Shown: positions 8,391-18,359, counted from the stretch's first letter. The stretch is 64,000 nt of DNA from Paraburkholderia sejongensis (GCF_020880815.1 NZ_JAJITD010000008.1:298219-362218), one strand, 5' to 3'. The notes: generated from the sequence alone by a model not told the origin. Translations and numbers: made by a program.

Positions 8391-11300
8391 GTGCGTCTCA
8401 CCTCGATCAAACTCGCTGGCTTCAAATCCTTCGTCGATCCCACCCATTTCCAGGTCCCAGGCCAGCTAGTCGGCGTGGTCGGCCCGAACGGGTGCGGCAA
8501 ATCCAACATCATCGACGCCGTGCGCTGGGTGCTCGGCGAATCGCGCGCGTCGGAGCTGCGCGGCGAGTCGATGCAGGACGTGATCTTCAACGGCTCGACG
8601 GCCCGCAAGCCCGGCAGCCGCGCGAGCGTCGAACTGGTGTTCGACAACGCGGAAGGCCGCGCCGCCGGCCAGTGGGGCCAGTATGCGGAAATCGCGGTGA
8701 AGCGCGTGCTGACCCGCGACGGCACCTCCAGCTACTACATCAACAATCTGCCGGCGCGCCGCCGCGACATCCAGGACATCTTCCTCGGCACCGGTCTCGG
8801 GCCGCGCGCGTACGCGATCATCGGGCAGGGCATGATCGCGCGCCTGATCGAGGCGAAGCCGGAAGAGTTGCGGGTGTTCCTCGAAGAAGCCGCCGGCGTG
8901 TCGAAGTACAAGGAACGCCGCCGCGAGACCGAGAACCGTCTGCACGACACGCGCGAGAACCTGACACGGGTCGAGGACATCGTCCGCGAACTGGGCGCGA
9001 ATCTCGAGAAGCTCGAAGCGCAGGCGATCGTCGCGACCCGCTATCGCGAGTTGCAGACCGACGGCGAAGAAAAGCAGCGGCTGCTGTGGCTGTTGCGCAA
9101 GAACGAGGCGGGCGGCGAGCAGCAACGTCAGCAGCGCGCGATCGAACAGGCCCAGATCGACCTCGAAGCGCAGACCGCGAGGCTGCGCGAAGTGGAACTG
9201 GAACTCGAAACGCTGCGGGTCGCGCATTACTCGGCGAGCGACGCGATGCAGGGCGCGCAAGGCGCGCTCTATGAAGCGAACGCGGAAGTGAGCCGGCTCG
9301 AGGCGGAGATCCGCTTCATCGTCGAGTCGCGCAATCGCGTGCAGGCGCAGATCGCCGCGCTGACCGCGCAGCGCGAGCAGTGGCAGTCGCAGGCGGACAA
9401 GGCACAGGACGATATCGCCGACGCCGAGGAGCAGCTGGCCGTCGCCGAAGAAAAAGCGCTGCTCGCCGAAGAGGACGCGGCCGCGAAGCACGACGCGCTG
9501 CCCGCGCTCGAAGCGCGCTGGCGCGACGCGCAGGCCGAACTGAACGCGGAGCGCGGCGGCATCGCGCAGACCGAACAGGCGCTCAAACTCGAAGCCGCGC
9601 ATCAGCGCAATGCCGATCAGCAGTTGCAGCAGTTGCAGCAGCGCCATGAGCGGCTGAAGTCGGAAGCAGGCGGGCTCGACGCGCCCGACGAAGCGCAGCT
9701 CGAAGAGTTGCGCATGCAGCTCGCCGAACACGAGGAAATCCTGCACGACGCGCAGGCGCGTCTCGCCGATGCGCAGGAAACGCTGCCGCGGCTGGACGGC
9801 GAGCGCCGCGCCGCGCAGGAGCGCGTGCAGGCCGAAAGCGCGCAGATTCATCAGCTCGACGCACGCCTCGCCGCGCTCAAGCAACTGCAGGAGAGCGTGC
9901 AGACCGAGGGCAAGATCCAGCAGTGGCTCGACAAGCACGAACTGGGCGGCCTGCCGCGTCTGTGGAAGAAGCTGCACGTCGAAGCCGGCTGGGAAACCGC
10001 GCTCGAAGCGATGCTGCGCGAGCGCCTCGCCGCGCTCGAAGTGTCGAATCTCGACTGGGTCAAGGCGTTCGCGACCGATGCGCCGCCCGCCAAGCTCGCG
10101 TTCTACGCGCCGCCCTCGGCCGGTCAGCCGGCGCCGGCGGCGCCCGCCGCGCTGCGCTCGCTGTTGTCGCTGGTACGGATCGAAGACGCGGGCATCCGCG
10201 CGGTGCTGAACGACTGGCTCGGCCTCGCGTTCGTCGCCGACGATCTGCAGCAGGCTTTGGCGCTGCGCTCGCAACTGCCCGAAGGCGGCGCGTTCGTCGT
10301 CAAGGCGGGGCACCTGGTCACCCGCGTCGGCGTGCAACTGTACGCGGCCGACTCCGAACAGGCCGGCATGCTCGGTCGCCAGCAGGAAATCGAAAACCTC
10401 GGCCGTCAGGTGCGCGCGCAGGCGTTGCTCGCGGACGAGGCGAAGGCCGCCGCGATCCGCGCGGAAGCCGCGCATACCCAGGCCGCGCAGGCGCTCGCCG
10501 ATCTGCGTGCGCAAGCCGAGCGCGCGACCCAGCGGGTCCACGCATTGCAGATGGACGTGCTGAAGCTGACCCAGGCGCATGAGCGCTACACGCAGCGCAG
10601 CACGCAGATTCGCGAGGAACTCGAGGAAATCGCCGCGCAGGTCGAGGAGCAGCGCGCGCTGCGGGCCGAATCGGAAGCGAACTTCGAGCGTCACGATGGC
10701 GAACTCGCCGAATTGCAGGCGCGCTTCGAAGATCATCAACTGGCGTTCGAAGCGCTCGACGAACAACTGACGAGCGCGCGCGGCGAAGCGCGCGATCTCG
10801 ACCGTGCCGCGACCGATGCGCGCTTCGCCGCGCGCAACATGACGAACCGGATCGATGAGCTCAAGCGCAGCATCCAGGTCGCGCACGAGCAGAGCGAGCG
10901 CGTGGCCGGCTCGCTCGAAGACGCGCGCGCCGAACTCGAAACGATCAACGAGCAGACCGCGCACACCGGCTTGCAGGACGCGCTCGACATCCGCACCGCG
11001 AAGGAAGAAGCGCTGCGCGCCGCGCGCGTCGAACTCGACGACCTGACCGCGAAGCTGCGGGCGGCCGACGAAACCCGCCTGACCGCCGAGCGCGCGTTGC
11101 AGCCGTTGCGCGATCGCATCAACGAATTGCAGTTGAAGGAACAGGCCGCGCGCCTGAACGGCGAGCAGTTCATCGAACAGCTCGCGGCGGCGGGCGTCGA
11201 CGAGGCCGAGTTGCAGGCCAAGCTGACGCCGGACATGAAGCCGTCGTACCTGCAAGGCGAAGTCACGCGCATCAACAACGCGATCATCGCGCTCGGGCCG

Positions 11301-11912
11301 GTCAACATGGCCGCGCTCGACGAGCTGAAAGCGGCGACCGAGCGCAAGACCTTCCTCGACGCGCAGTCTGCCGATCTGACCAGCGCGATCGAAACGCTCG
11401 AAGACGCGATCCGCAAGATCGACGCGGAGACCCGCACGCTGCTGCAAAGCACCTTCGACGAAGTGAACCGTCATTTCGGCGAGCTGTTCCCGCGCCTGTT
11501 CGGCGGCGGTCAGGCGAAGCTGATCATGACCGGCGACGAAATTCTCGATGCCGGCGTGCAGGTGATGGCGCAGCCGCCGGGCAAGAAGAATTCGACGATT
11601 CACCTGCTGTCGGGCGGCGAGAAGGCGCTGACCGCGACCGCGCTGGTGTTCGCGATGTTCCAGCTCAATCCGGCGCCGTTCTGTCTGCTCGACGAAGTCG
11701 ACGCGCCGCTCGACGACGCGAACACCGAGCGCTTTGCGAACCTCGTGCGGGCGATGTCGGACAAGACCCAGTTCCTGTTCATCTCGCACAACAAGATCGC
11801 GATGGAGATGGCGCAGCAGCTGATCGGCGTGACGATGCAGGAGCAGGGCGTGTCGCGGATCGTCGCGGTCGACATGGAAACGGCGGCGGGTTTCGCCCAG
11901 AATATCGTTTGA
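8391..11912 (+). CDS. smc: Chromosome segregation ATPase SMC
   Basis: The 1173-residue protein has the SMC architecture. An N-terminal ATPase half has Walker A GPNGCGKS (31-38). Two very long Gln/Glu/Arg/Ala-rich coiled-coil arms flank a hinge at roughly 500-690. The C-terminal half has the signature motif LLSGGEKALTA (about 1072) and Walker B FCLLDEVDAPLDD (about 1095). It compacts and segregates the chromosome as a dimer, normally with ScpA/ScpB, which are not in this window. The start is the GTG at 8391 (MRLTSIKLAGFKSF), matching the conserved SMC N-terminus; no ATG fits. zipA follows 112 bases downstream. Confidence 0.97.
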   Translation: MRLTSIKLAGFKSFVDPTHFQVPGQLVGVVGPNGCGKSNIIDAVRWVLGESRASELRGESMQDVIFNGSTARKPGSRASVELVFDNAEGRAAGQWGQYAEIAVKRVLTRDGTSSYYINNLPARRRDIQDIFLGTGLGPRAYAIIGQGMIARLIEAKPEELRVFLEEAAGVSKYKERRRETENRLHDTRENLTRVEDIVRELGANLEKLEAQAIVATRYRELQTDGEEKQRLLWLLRKNEAGGEQQRQQRAIEQAQIDLEAQTARLREVELELETLRVAHYSASDAMQGAQGALYEANAEVSRLEAEIRFIVESRNRVQAQIAALTAQREQWQSQADKAQDDIADAEEQLAVAEEKALLAEEDAAAKHDALPALEARWRDAQAELNAERGGIAQTEQALKLEAAHQRNADQQLQQLQQRHERLKSEAGGLDAPDEAQLEELRMQLAEHEEILHDAQARLADAQETLPRLDGERRAAQERVQAESAQIHQLDARLAALKQLQESVQTEGKIQQWLDKHELGGLPRLWKKLHVEAGWETALEAMLRERLAALEVSNLDWVKAFATDAPPAKLAFYAPPSAGQPAPAAPAALRSLLSLVRIEDAGIRAVLNDWLGLAFVADDLQQALALRSQLPEGGAFVVKAGHLVTRVGVQLYAADSEQAGMLGRQQEIENLGRQVRAQALLADEAKAAAIRAEAAHTQAAQALADLRAQAERATQRVHALQMDVLKLTQAHERYTQRSTQIREELEEIAAQVEEQRALRAESEANFERHDGELAELQARFEDHQLAFEALDEQLTSARGEARDLDRAATDARFAARNMTNRIDELKRSIQVAHEQSERVAGSLEDARAELETINEQTAHTGLQDALDIRTAKEEALRAARVELDDLTAKLRAADETRLTAERALQPLRDRINELQLKEQAARLNGEQFIEQLAAAGVDEAELQAKLTPDMKPSYLQGEVTRINNAIIALGPVNMAALDELKAATERKTFLDAQSADLTSAIETLEDAIRKIDAETRTLLQSTFDEVNRHFGELFPRLFGGGQAKLIMTGDEILDAGVQVMAQPPGKKNSTIHLLSGGEKALTATALVFAMFQLNPAPFCLLDEVDAPLDDANTERFANLVRAMSDKTQFLFISHNKIAMEMAQQLIGVTMQEQGVSRIVAVDMETAAGFAQNIV

Positions 11913-12024
11913 GTCAAGGCCTGCGCGGGCGGCGCGTTCAGCGCAGCGGCGGTGCTGACCGGCCGCGCGAGAACTGAAGCGCACGCAATCCCGCGCGGAT
12001 GGAAGAATTGCTGATGGAGCATGC

Positions 12025-13377
12025 ATGGACGAGTTGACACTCGGTTTGATCGGCGCGGGCGCCGTGGTGGTCGGGGGCGTGGTCGTGTACAACGCGTGGC
12101 AGGGCGCGAAGGTGCGTCGCAAGATGCCGCGGCCGATGCCGGCCGAGACCGCCGAAAGTTTCGCGCCGCGGGACGAGCATGAAGAGCAGAGCCCGTTCAT
12201 CGAGCCGGCCCGCCCGACCATCCGGCGCGAGCCGAGCGTGAGCGCCGCCGAGCCGCTCGCGGACCCGAGCGCCGCGCGGGTCGAGCCGACTTTCGGTGCG
12301 GCCGCAGGTGCGGCTACGGCGCCGCTCGACACGCCCGCCGATATTCAGGCGGAGATGACGTCGCCGAACGGCTACCCGGACCCTGAACAGGCGGCGCGAG
12401 CCGAAGGCGCGGGCGAGGGCGAGCCCCATCACGCCGACGCATCGGCTGGCGACAGCGAGCGGCCCGCTGCTGAAACGGCTGCCGCGGCAAAGCCGGCGTC
12501 CGTCGAGCAGGAGCGCGTCGAGCCGATCCTGCCGGCCGCCACGACGATTTCGTCGGCGCCGCCGGCGATCGTCGACCGGCGCATCGACTGCATCGTGCCG
12601 ATCCGGCTGAACGGCCCGGTGGCCGGCGACAAGGTGATTCCGCTCGCGCAGCGGCTGCGTCGCGCGGGCAGCAAGCCGGTGCATATCGAGGGCAAGCCCG
12701 AAGGCGGCGCGTGGGAGCTGCTGCAAAACGGCATCCGCTACGAGGAGCTGCGCGCGGCCGCGCAGCTCGCGAACCGCAGCGGCGCGCTCAACGAGCTCGA
12801 GTTCTCCGAGTTCGTGACCGGTGTGCAGCAGTTCGCCGATGCGCTCGACGCGGCCCCCGAATTTCCCGACATGCTGGAAACCGTTGCGATGGCGCGCGAG
12901 CTCGACGGCTTCGCCGCGCAGTGCGACGCGCAGTTGTCGATCAACGTGCTGTCGGACGGCGCGCCGTGGTCGGCTAACTACGTACAGGCGGTCGCGTCGC
13001 AGGACGGGCTGCTGCTGTCGCGCGACGGCACCCGCTTCGTCAAGCTCGACTCGCGCCAGAGCCCGGTGTTCATGCTGCAGTTCGGCGACACCAACTTCCT
13101 GCGCGACGACCTCACGTACAAGGGCGGCGAGATGATCACGCTGGTGCTCGACGTGCCGGTCGCCGACGAAGACATCCTGCCGTTCCGCCTGATGTGCGAC
13201 TACGCGAAGTCCCTGGCCGAGCGGATCGGCGGCCGGGTCGTCGACGACGGCCGCCGGCCGCTGCCGGAAAGCGCGCTGCTGGCGATCGAAAAGCAGCTGA
13301 TGACGCTCTACGCGAAGCTTGAACAGGCGGGCATTCCGGCGGGCTCGCCGGCGACGCGGCGGCTGTTCAGCCAGTAA
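12025..13377 (+). CDS. zipA: Cell division protein ZipA
   Basis: The 450-residue protein starts with a periplasmic stub and one membrane helix (LTLGLIGAGAVVVGGVVVYN, residues 4-23). A charged, Pro/Ala/Glu-rich linker of about 150 residues follows, then the globular FtsZ-binding domain (from about residue 185, RRIDCIVPIRLNGPVAGDKV). ZipA tethers FtsZ to the inner membrane at the division site. At 450 residues it is longer than the 328-residue E. coli protein, mostly through the linker and C-terminal part. The smc-zipA-ligA order is typical of betaproteobacteria and supports the call. Confidence 0.9.
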   Translation: MDELTLGLIGAGAVVVGGVVVYNAWQGAKVRRKMPRPMPAETAESFAPRDEHEEQSPFIEPARPTIRREPSVSAAEPLADPSAARVEPTFGAAAGAATAPLDTPADIQAEMTSPNGYPDPEQAARAEGAGEGEPHHADASAGDSERPAAETAAAAKPASVEQERVEPILPAATTISSAPPAIVDRRIDCIVPIRLNGPVAGDKVIPLAQRLRRAGSKPVHIEGKPEGGAWELLQNGIRYEELRAAAQLANRSGALNELEFSEFVTGVQQFADALDAAPEFPDMLETVAMARELDGFAAQCDAQLSINVLSDGAPWSANYVQAVASQDGLLLSRDGTRFVKLDSRQSPVFMLQFGDTNFLRDDLTYKGGEMITLVLDVPVADEDILPFRLMCDYAKSLAERIGGRVVDDGRRPLPESALLAIEKQLMTLYAKLEQAGIPAGSPATRRLFSQ

Positions 13378-13417
13378 CCGCGCATCGCAGCGCCGCGCGT
13401 TTTTCGCGCAGGAATAG

Positions 13418-13440
13418 ACGGCCGCACGATGTGCGGCCGT
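13418..13440 (+). terminator. Hairpin after zipA
   Basis: ACGGCCGCAC / GTGCGGCCGT is a perfect 10-base stem with a 3-base loop, followed by TGTCGTTTGG. The T tract is poor, so termination may be partial. It sits between zipA and ligA. Confidence 0.5.
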
Positions 13441-13580
13441 TGTCGTTTGGGGCATCGTTTACAGGCATTCGCGCGAGGGCGCGAAGCGCATCGCAAGTCG
13501 CCCATTCGGCCGATGTAAAGGGCCAGGCTTCCTGCGATAATCCGATGTCCGACTTTCATCCTGATAAAGCTTCCGCGCGT

Positions 13581-15647
13581 ATGGCCCGAACCTCCGTCCC
13601 TCCTTCCGAAACCAGTGCGCCGGCCGAACGGGCCGCATGGCTGCGCGCCGAGCTCGAACGCGCGAACTACGCGTACTACGTGCTCGACCAACCGGACCTG
13701 CCGGACGCCGAGTACGACACGCTGTTCAAGGAGCTGGAGCGCATCGAAGGCGAGCATCCGGACCTGATCGTGCCGGACTCGCCGACCCAGCGCGTCGGGG
13801 GCGAAGTGGCCAGCGGCTTCGAGCCGGTCGTGCACGATCAGCCGATGCTGTCGCTGAACAACGGTTTTGCCGATGAAGACATCGTCGCGTTCGACAAGCG
13901 CGTCGGTGACGCGCTCGGCAAGAATGCGAGCGAGCCACCGGTGCCGGTCGACTACGCGGCCGAGCTGAAGTTCGACGGCCTCGCGATCTCGCTGCGCTAT
14001 GTCGACGGCGTGTTCGTGCAGGCGTCCACGCGCGGCGACGGCACGACCGGCGAGAACGTCACCGAAAACGTCCGCACGATCCGCTCGATTCCTTTGAAAC
14101 TGAAGGGCAAGCGCGTGCCGCACGTACTCGACGTGCGCGGCGAGGTGCTGATGTTCAAGCGCGATTTCGAACGCCTGAACGAGCGCCAGCGCGCGGCCGA
14201 GCAACGCGAATTCGCGAACCCGCGCAATGCGGCAGCGGGTAGCCTGCGCCAGCTCGATTCGAAGATCACCGCGCAGCGGCCGCTGTCGTTCTTCGCGTAT
14301 GGGATCGGCGTGCTCGACGGCGCCGACATGCCGGCCACCCACAGCGAATTGCTCGACTGGTACAAGGAGATGGGGCTGCCGGTCAACGGCGAGCGCGCGG
14401 TCGTGCAGGGCGCCGAAGGGCTGCTGGGCTTTTTTCGCGGCATCGGTGAGAAGCGCGACAAGCTGCCGTACGACATCGACGGCGTGGTCTACAAGGTCAA
14501 CCGGCGCGACGAGCAGGACGCGCTCGGCTTCGTGTCGCGCGCGCCGCGTTTCGCGCTCGCGCATAAATTTCCCGCCCAGGAGGCGCTGACGAAGCTTGTC
14601 GCGATCGACGTGCAGGTCGGCCGCACCGGCGCGATCACGCCGGTCGCGCGGCTCGAGCCGGTGTTCGTCGGCGGCGCGACGGTCACCAACGCGACGCTGC
14701 ACAACGAAGACGAAGTGCGCCGCAAGGACATCCGCATCGGCGATACGGTGATCGTGCGGCGCGCGGGCGACGTGATTCCGGAAGTGGTCAGCGCGCTGCT
14801 CGACCGGCGCCCGGCCGATGCGCGCGAATTCGTGATGCCGACGCAATGTCCGGTGTGCGGCTCGAATATCGAGCGCCTGCCGGACGAGGCGATCGCGCGC
14901 TGCACCGGCGGCCTGTTCTGTCCGGCGCAGCGCAAGCAGGCGCTGTGGCACTTCGCGCAGCGGCGCGCGCTCGATATCGACGGCCTGGGCGAGAAGATCA
15001 TCGATCAGCTGGTCGAGCAGAATCTGGTGCGCACGCCGGCCGATCTGTTCAACCTCGGTTTCGCGACGCTCGCGGAACTCGACCGTTTCGCCGAGAAGTC
15101 CGCGCAGAACCTGCTCGACTCGCTGGAAAAAGCCAAGAACACCACGCTCGCGCGTTTCATCTACGCGCTCGGAATTCGTCATGTCGGCGAATCGACCGCG
15201 AAGGATCTCGCGAAGCACTTCGGTTCGCTGACGCCGATCATGGACGCGTCGCTCGAAGAGCTGCTGGAAGTCAACGACGTCGGCCCGGTGGTCGCCGAAT
15301 CGCTGCACCAGTTCTTCGCGGAGGAGCACAACCGCACGGTGATCGAGCAGTTGCGCGCGCCGGGCCGGGTCACCTGGAAGGAGGGGCCGCCCGCGCCGAA
15401 GGCGCCGCAGGGCGTGCTGGCCGGGCAGACCGTGGTGCTGACCGGGACGCTGCCCACTCTGTCGCGCGAAGAGGCGAAGGAGATGCTCGAAGCGGCGGGC
15501 GCGAAGGTGGCGGGCTCGGTGTCGAAGAAAACCAGCTACGTGGTGGCCGGCGCGGACGCGGGCAGCAAGCTCGCGAAAGCGGAGGAACTCGGCATCCCCG
15601 TACTCGACGAAGAAGGTATGCGCAAGCTCCTGGAGGGGCATTCATGA
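13581..15647 (+). CDS. ligA: NAD-dependent DNA ligase LigA
   Basis: The 688-residue protein (MARTSVPPSETSAPAERAAW) carries, in order, the NAD-binding Ia domain (YYVLDQPDLPDAEYD), the adenylation motif ELKFDGLAIS with nucleophile K130, the OB fold, a four-Cys zinc finger (CPVCGSN, then CTGGLFC), helix-hairpin-helix repeats (for example IRHVGESTAKDLAKHFG) and a C-terminal BRCT domain (GVLAGQTVVLTGTLPTLS). It seals nicks in replication and repair. I prefer the ATG at 13581, which matches remembered Burkholderia LigA N-termini, over the in-frame ATG at 13545. It overlaps def by four bases (ATGA). Confidence 0.96.
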   Translation: MARTSVPPSETSAPAERAAWLRAELERANYAYYVLDQPDLPDAEYDTLFKELERIEGEHPDLIVPDSPTQRVGGEVASGFEPVVHDQPMLSLNNGFADEDIVAFDKRVGDALGKNASEPPVPVDYAAELKFDGLAISLRYVDGVFVQASTRGDGTTGENVTENVRTIRSIPLKLKGKRVPHVLDVRGEVLMFKRDFERLNERQRAAEQREFANPRNAAAGSLRQLDSKITAQRPLSFFAYGIGVLDGADMPATHSELLDWYKEMGLPVNGERAVVQGAEGLLGFFRGIGEKRDKLPYDIDGVVYKVNRRDEQDALGFVSRAPRFALAHKFPAQEALTKLVAIDVQVGRTGAITPVARLEPVFVGGATVTNATLHNEDEVRRKDIRIGDTVIVRRAGDVIPEVVSALLDRRPADAREFVMPTQCPVCGSNIERLPDEAIARCTGGLFCPAQRKQALWHFAQRRALDIDGLGEKIIDQLVEQNLVRTPADLFNLGFATLAELDRFAEKSAQNLLDSLEKAKNTTLARFIYALGIRHVGESTAKDLAKHFGSLTPIMDASLEELLEVNDVGPVVAESLHQFFAEEHNRTVIEQLRAPGRVTWKEGPPAPKAPQGVLAGQTVVLTGTLPTLSREEAKEMLEAAGAKVAGSVSKKTSYVVAGADAGSKLAKAEELGIPVLDEEGMRKLLEGHS

Positions 15648-16177
15648 TTCACGACATTCTGAAGATGGGCGATCCGCGCTTGCTGCGAATCGCCAAACCG
15701 GTCGATCACTTCGATACGCCCGAGTTGCATCAGTTGGTCAAGGACATGTTCGAGACGATGCACCACGCGAATGGCGCGGGGCTCGCGGCGCCGCAGATCG
15801 GCGTCGATCTGCAGGTGGTGATCTTCGGCTTCGGCTCGAACGAGCGCTATCCGGACGCGCCGTCGGTGCCGGAAACGGTGCTGATCAACCCGACCATCAC
15901 CCCGGTGTCGCAGGACATGGAGGAGGGCTGGGAGGGTTGTCTGTCGGTGCCGGGGCTGCGCGGCGCGGTCAACCGCTTTTCGATGATCCGCTATCACGGC
16001 TTCGACCAGTTCGGCAATGCGATCGAACGGGTCGCCGAGGGCTTTCACGCGCGCGTCGTGCAGCACGAATGCGATCACCTGATCGGCAAGCTCTATCCGA
16101 TGCGGATTACGGATTTTTCGAAGTTTGGCTTTACCGAGGTCCTGTTCCCGGATCTGGATCCGAATAGCGACGATTGA
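15644..16177 (+). CDS. def: Peptide deformylase
   Basis: The 177-residue protein has all three deformylase motifs: GAGLAAPQIG (about residue 45), EGCLSVPG (metal-ligand Cys) and QHECDHLIGKLY (HExxH metal site with catalytic Glu). It removes the formyl group from nascent N-terminal Met. The ATG overlaps the ligA stop (ATGA), so it is translationally coupled. The motif-2 form EGCLSVP and the tail ending FPDLDPNSDD suggest a standard bacterial type I enzyme. Another def copy elsewhere in the genome is possible. Confidence 0.95.
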   Translation: MIHDILKMGDPRLLRIAKPVDHFDTPELHQLVKDMFETMHHANGAGLAAPQIGVDLQVVIFGFGSNERYPDAPSVPETVLINPTITPVSQDMEEGWEGCLSVPGLRGAVNRFSMIRYHGFDQFGNAIERVAEGFHARVVQHECDHLIGKLYPMRITDFSKFGFTEVLFPDLDPNSDD

Positions 16178-16244
16178 GGCGGCGCGTTTGTCGCGCGTTC
16201 GTGGCGCGTTTGTGGCAGGTGCGACGCGCCGTGCCGGCGGCAAT

Positions 16245-16276
16245 AAAAAACCCACGCTCGTGCGTGGGTTTTTTTT
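16245..16276. terminator. Bidirectional intrinsic terminator between def and rluB
   Basis: AAAAAACCCACGC-TCGT-GCGTGGGTTTTTT is a perfect stem with A and T tracts on the two sides, so it can end both def (plus) and the map-glnD-rluB transcript (minus). Confidence 0.92.
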
Positions 16277-16339
16277 ATTGATCGAAGCCGAAGCGCGCCG
16301 GCTCACACGGAGCCGGCCCAGGGTTCGGACCTCAGCGCA

Positions 16340-18352
16340 TCAGAACGCTTCGTCTTCCGACAGATAGCGCCATTGACCCGGCGGCAACGCGCCGAGCGTT
16401 ATGCGCCCCATCCGCACGCGCTTCAGGCCGACCACTTCGAGGCCGACCAGCTCGCACATGCGGCGAATCTGGCGCTTGCGGCCTTCGCGCAGCACGAAAC
16501 GCAATTGCTCGCCGTTTTGCCAGTTGACCTGCGCGGGTTTGAGCTGGACGTCGTCGAGCGTCAGGCCCTGGCACAGCAGCGCGAGCTTGTCGGCCGGGAA
16601 GTGGCTTTCGACGTCGACCGTGTGCTCGCCGTAGGCGACGCGCACCAGATACTCCTTGTCGACCTCCGAATGACCGCCGATCAGCTGCTTCGCAATGCGG
16701 CCGTCCTGGGTCAACACCAGCAAGCCGGTCGAATCGATGTCCAGACGGCCGGCCGGCGCGAGCTGACGCAGATGCGAAGGCGCGAAACGGATGCCCGACT
16801 GGTCGCCTTCCCAGCGGTTCTCCGGCGTGACCAGCGTGATGGCCGGCTGATAGCCGTCTTCCGCCTGGCCCGACACGAGACCGACCGGCTTGTGGATCAG
16901 CACAGTGACCTGGCTCGACTGCGCGGCTTCGGCGGCGGGGTCGATATCGATGCGCTGGTCCGGGAACACCTTGGTGCCGAGCGTATCGACGCGTTCGCCG
17001 TCGACCATTACCCAGCCTTTCTCGATCCACTCGTCGGCTTCGCGGCGCGAGCACATGCCGAGTTTCGACATCAGTTTCGACAGCCGCAGCATGCCGGGCG
17101 CGTCTTCCTGGTCGCGGCGCGGGCGCGGGGTGGCGGTGACGGTGTCAGGGGTGACGGCCGGTGCTGCGGCGCACGGTTTGGCGGCGCGGGTCGGGCGGTC
17201 GCCGAATTCGCGGCGTGGGGCGCGTTCACCGCGCTCGCTTGTTCCTTCGAAGCGGCGGGGTGCGCGTTCTGCGCGGTCGCCAAATTCGCGACGTGGGGCG
17301 CGTTCGGCTCGCTCACTGCTGCCTTCGAAGCGGCGGGGTGCGCGTTCTGCGCGATCACTCAATTCGCGACGCGGCGCGCGTTCACCACGCTCGCTCGTTC
17401 CTTCGAAGCGACGGGGTGCACGTTCCGTGCGGTCGCCGAATTCGCGACGGGGAGCACGTTCGCCACGCTCATTGCCGCCTTCGAAGCGACGCGGTGCACG
17501 TTCTGCGCGGTCGCTGAACTCACGACGCGGAGCGCGTTCGCCACGCTCACTGCTGCCTTCAAAGCGGCGGGGCGCCCGTTCCGCGCGATCACCAAATTCA
17601 CGACGCGGAGCGCGCTCACCACGCTCACTGCTGCCTTCAAAGCGGCGCGGCGCGCGTTCCGCGCGATCACCGAATTCACGACGCGGAGCGCGCTCACCAC
17701 GCTCACTGCTGCCTTCAAAGCGGCGCGGCGCGCGTTCCGCGCGATCACCGAATTCACGACGCGGAGCACGCTCACCACGCTCACTGCTGCCTTCAAAGCG
17801 GCGCGGCGCGCGTTCCGGGCGATCACCGAATTCACGACGCGGCGCACGCTCACCACGCTCACCCGCACCTTCAAAGCGGCGTGGCGCCCGTTCCGCGCGA
17901 TCACCAGATTCACGACGCGGCGCACGTTCACCACGCTCACCCGCACCTTCAAAGCGGCGGGGTGCGCGTTCCGCGCGGTCGCCAAATTCACGACGCGGCG
18001 CGCGTTCACCGCGCTCACCAGCGCCCTCAAAGCGACGCGCCGGCCGTTCACCGCGCTCACCACCTTCACGGCGCGGCCCACGTTCACCGCCGCGCTCGCC
18101 GCCAAAGCCGCGTTCCCCACGCTCGCCGCCACCTTCAAAGCGACGCGGTGCCCCCGCACCCGCCGGCTTCGGGCCGACCGGCCGCTTGCCGGTGCCGCCG
18201 GCCGCCGCGCTACCCTCGCGAGCGCCACCGGCTTGCGGTGCTTGCGGCCGCACCGGACGGGTCGGCTTACGCGCGGACGCGCTGCCGGAACGGACAGGGG
18301 CGCGCTCGGACGAGGCCGGCCGCGGATGCTTGGCTGTTAATTTGATTCGCAT
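16340..18352 (-). CDS. rluB: 23S rRNA pseudouridine synthase RluB with long repeat extension
   Basis: The start is taken at the ATG 18350-18352 (MRIKLTAKHPRPASSERAPV), giving 670 residues. The last 250 residues are the enzyme: an S4 RNA-binding domain (LRLSKLMSKLGMCSRREADE, from 423) and an RsuA/RluB catalytic domain with the Asp motif GRLDIDSTGL. It is expected to modify U2605 of 23S rRNA. Residues 1-420 are low-complexity, Arg/Glu/Pro/Gly-rich, including about eleven copies of a 26-residue unit (RAERAPRRFEG...GERAPRREFGD). The E. coli enzyme is about 290 residues. It starts seven bases after the glnD stop, so it is the last gene of a map-glnD-rluB unit. Confidence 0.93.
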   Translation of the reverse strand: MRIKLTAKHPRPASSERAPVRSGSASARKPTRPVRPQAPQAGGAREGSAAAGGTGKRPVGPKPAGAGAPRRFEGGGERGERGFGGERGGERGPRREGGERGERPARRFEGAGERGERAPRREFGDRAERAPRRFEGAGERGERAPRRESGDRAERAPRRFEGAGERGERAPRREFGDRPERAPRRFEGSSERGERAPRREFGDRAERAPRRFEGSSERGERAPRREFGDRAERAPRRFEGSSERGERAPRREFGDRAERAPRRFEGSSERGERAPRREFSDRAERAPRRFEGGNERGERAPRREFGDRTERAPRRFEGTSERGERAPRRELSDRAERAPRRFEGSSERAERAPRREFGDRAERAPRRFEGTSERGERAPRREFGDRPTRAAKPCAAAPAVTPDTVTATPRPRRDQEDAPGMLRLSKLMSKLGMCSRREADEWIEKGWVMVDGERVDTLGTKVFPDQRIDIDPAAEAAQSSQVTVLIHKPVGLVSGQAEDGYQPAITLVTPENRWEGDQSGIRFAPSHLRQLAPAGRLDIDSTGLLVLTQDGRIAKQLIGGHSEVDKEYLVRVAYGEHTVDVESHFPADKLALLCQGLTLDDVQLKPAQVNWQNGEQLRFVLREGRKRQIRRMCELVGLEVVGLKRVRMGRITLGALPPGQWRYLSEDEAF
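17198..18058 (-). repeat. 78-base tandem repeat inside rluB, about 11 units
   Basis: The unit encodes 26 residues: R-A-E-R-A-P-R-R-F-E-G-x-x-E-R-G-E-R-A-P-R-R-E-F-G-D. I count ten full units plus a leading partial one. Variation is concentrated at two residues after FEG (AG, SS, GN or TS). Central neighbouring units (around 17570-17830) are nearly identical at the DNA level, pointing to recent expansion by slippage or unequal exchange. Copy number may differ between strains, and short-read assemblies may miscount it. Confidence 0.9.
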
Positions 18353-18359
18353 GAAAAGC

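Noticed and set aside
8466..12332. A 1288-codon open frame antisense to smc
   Set aside because: Shadow of the smc coding sequence; Arg/Leu/Gln-rich with no recognisable domain.
17198..18058. Regular repeats that could suggest a CRISPR array
   Set aside because: The repeats are contiguous 78-base coding units without spacers and translate in frame inside rluB.
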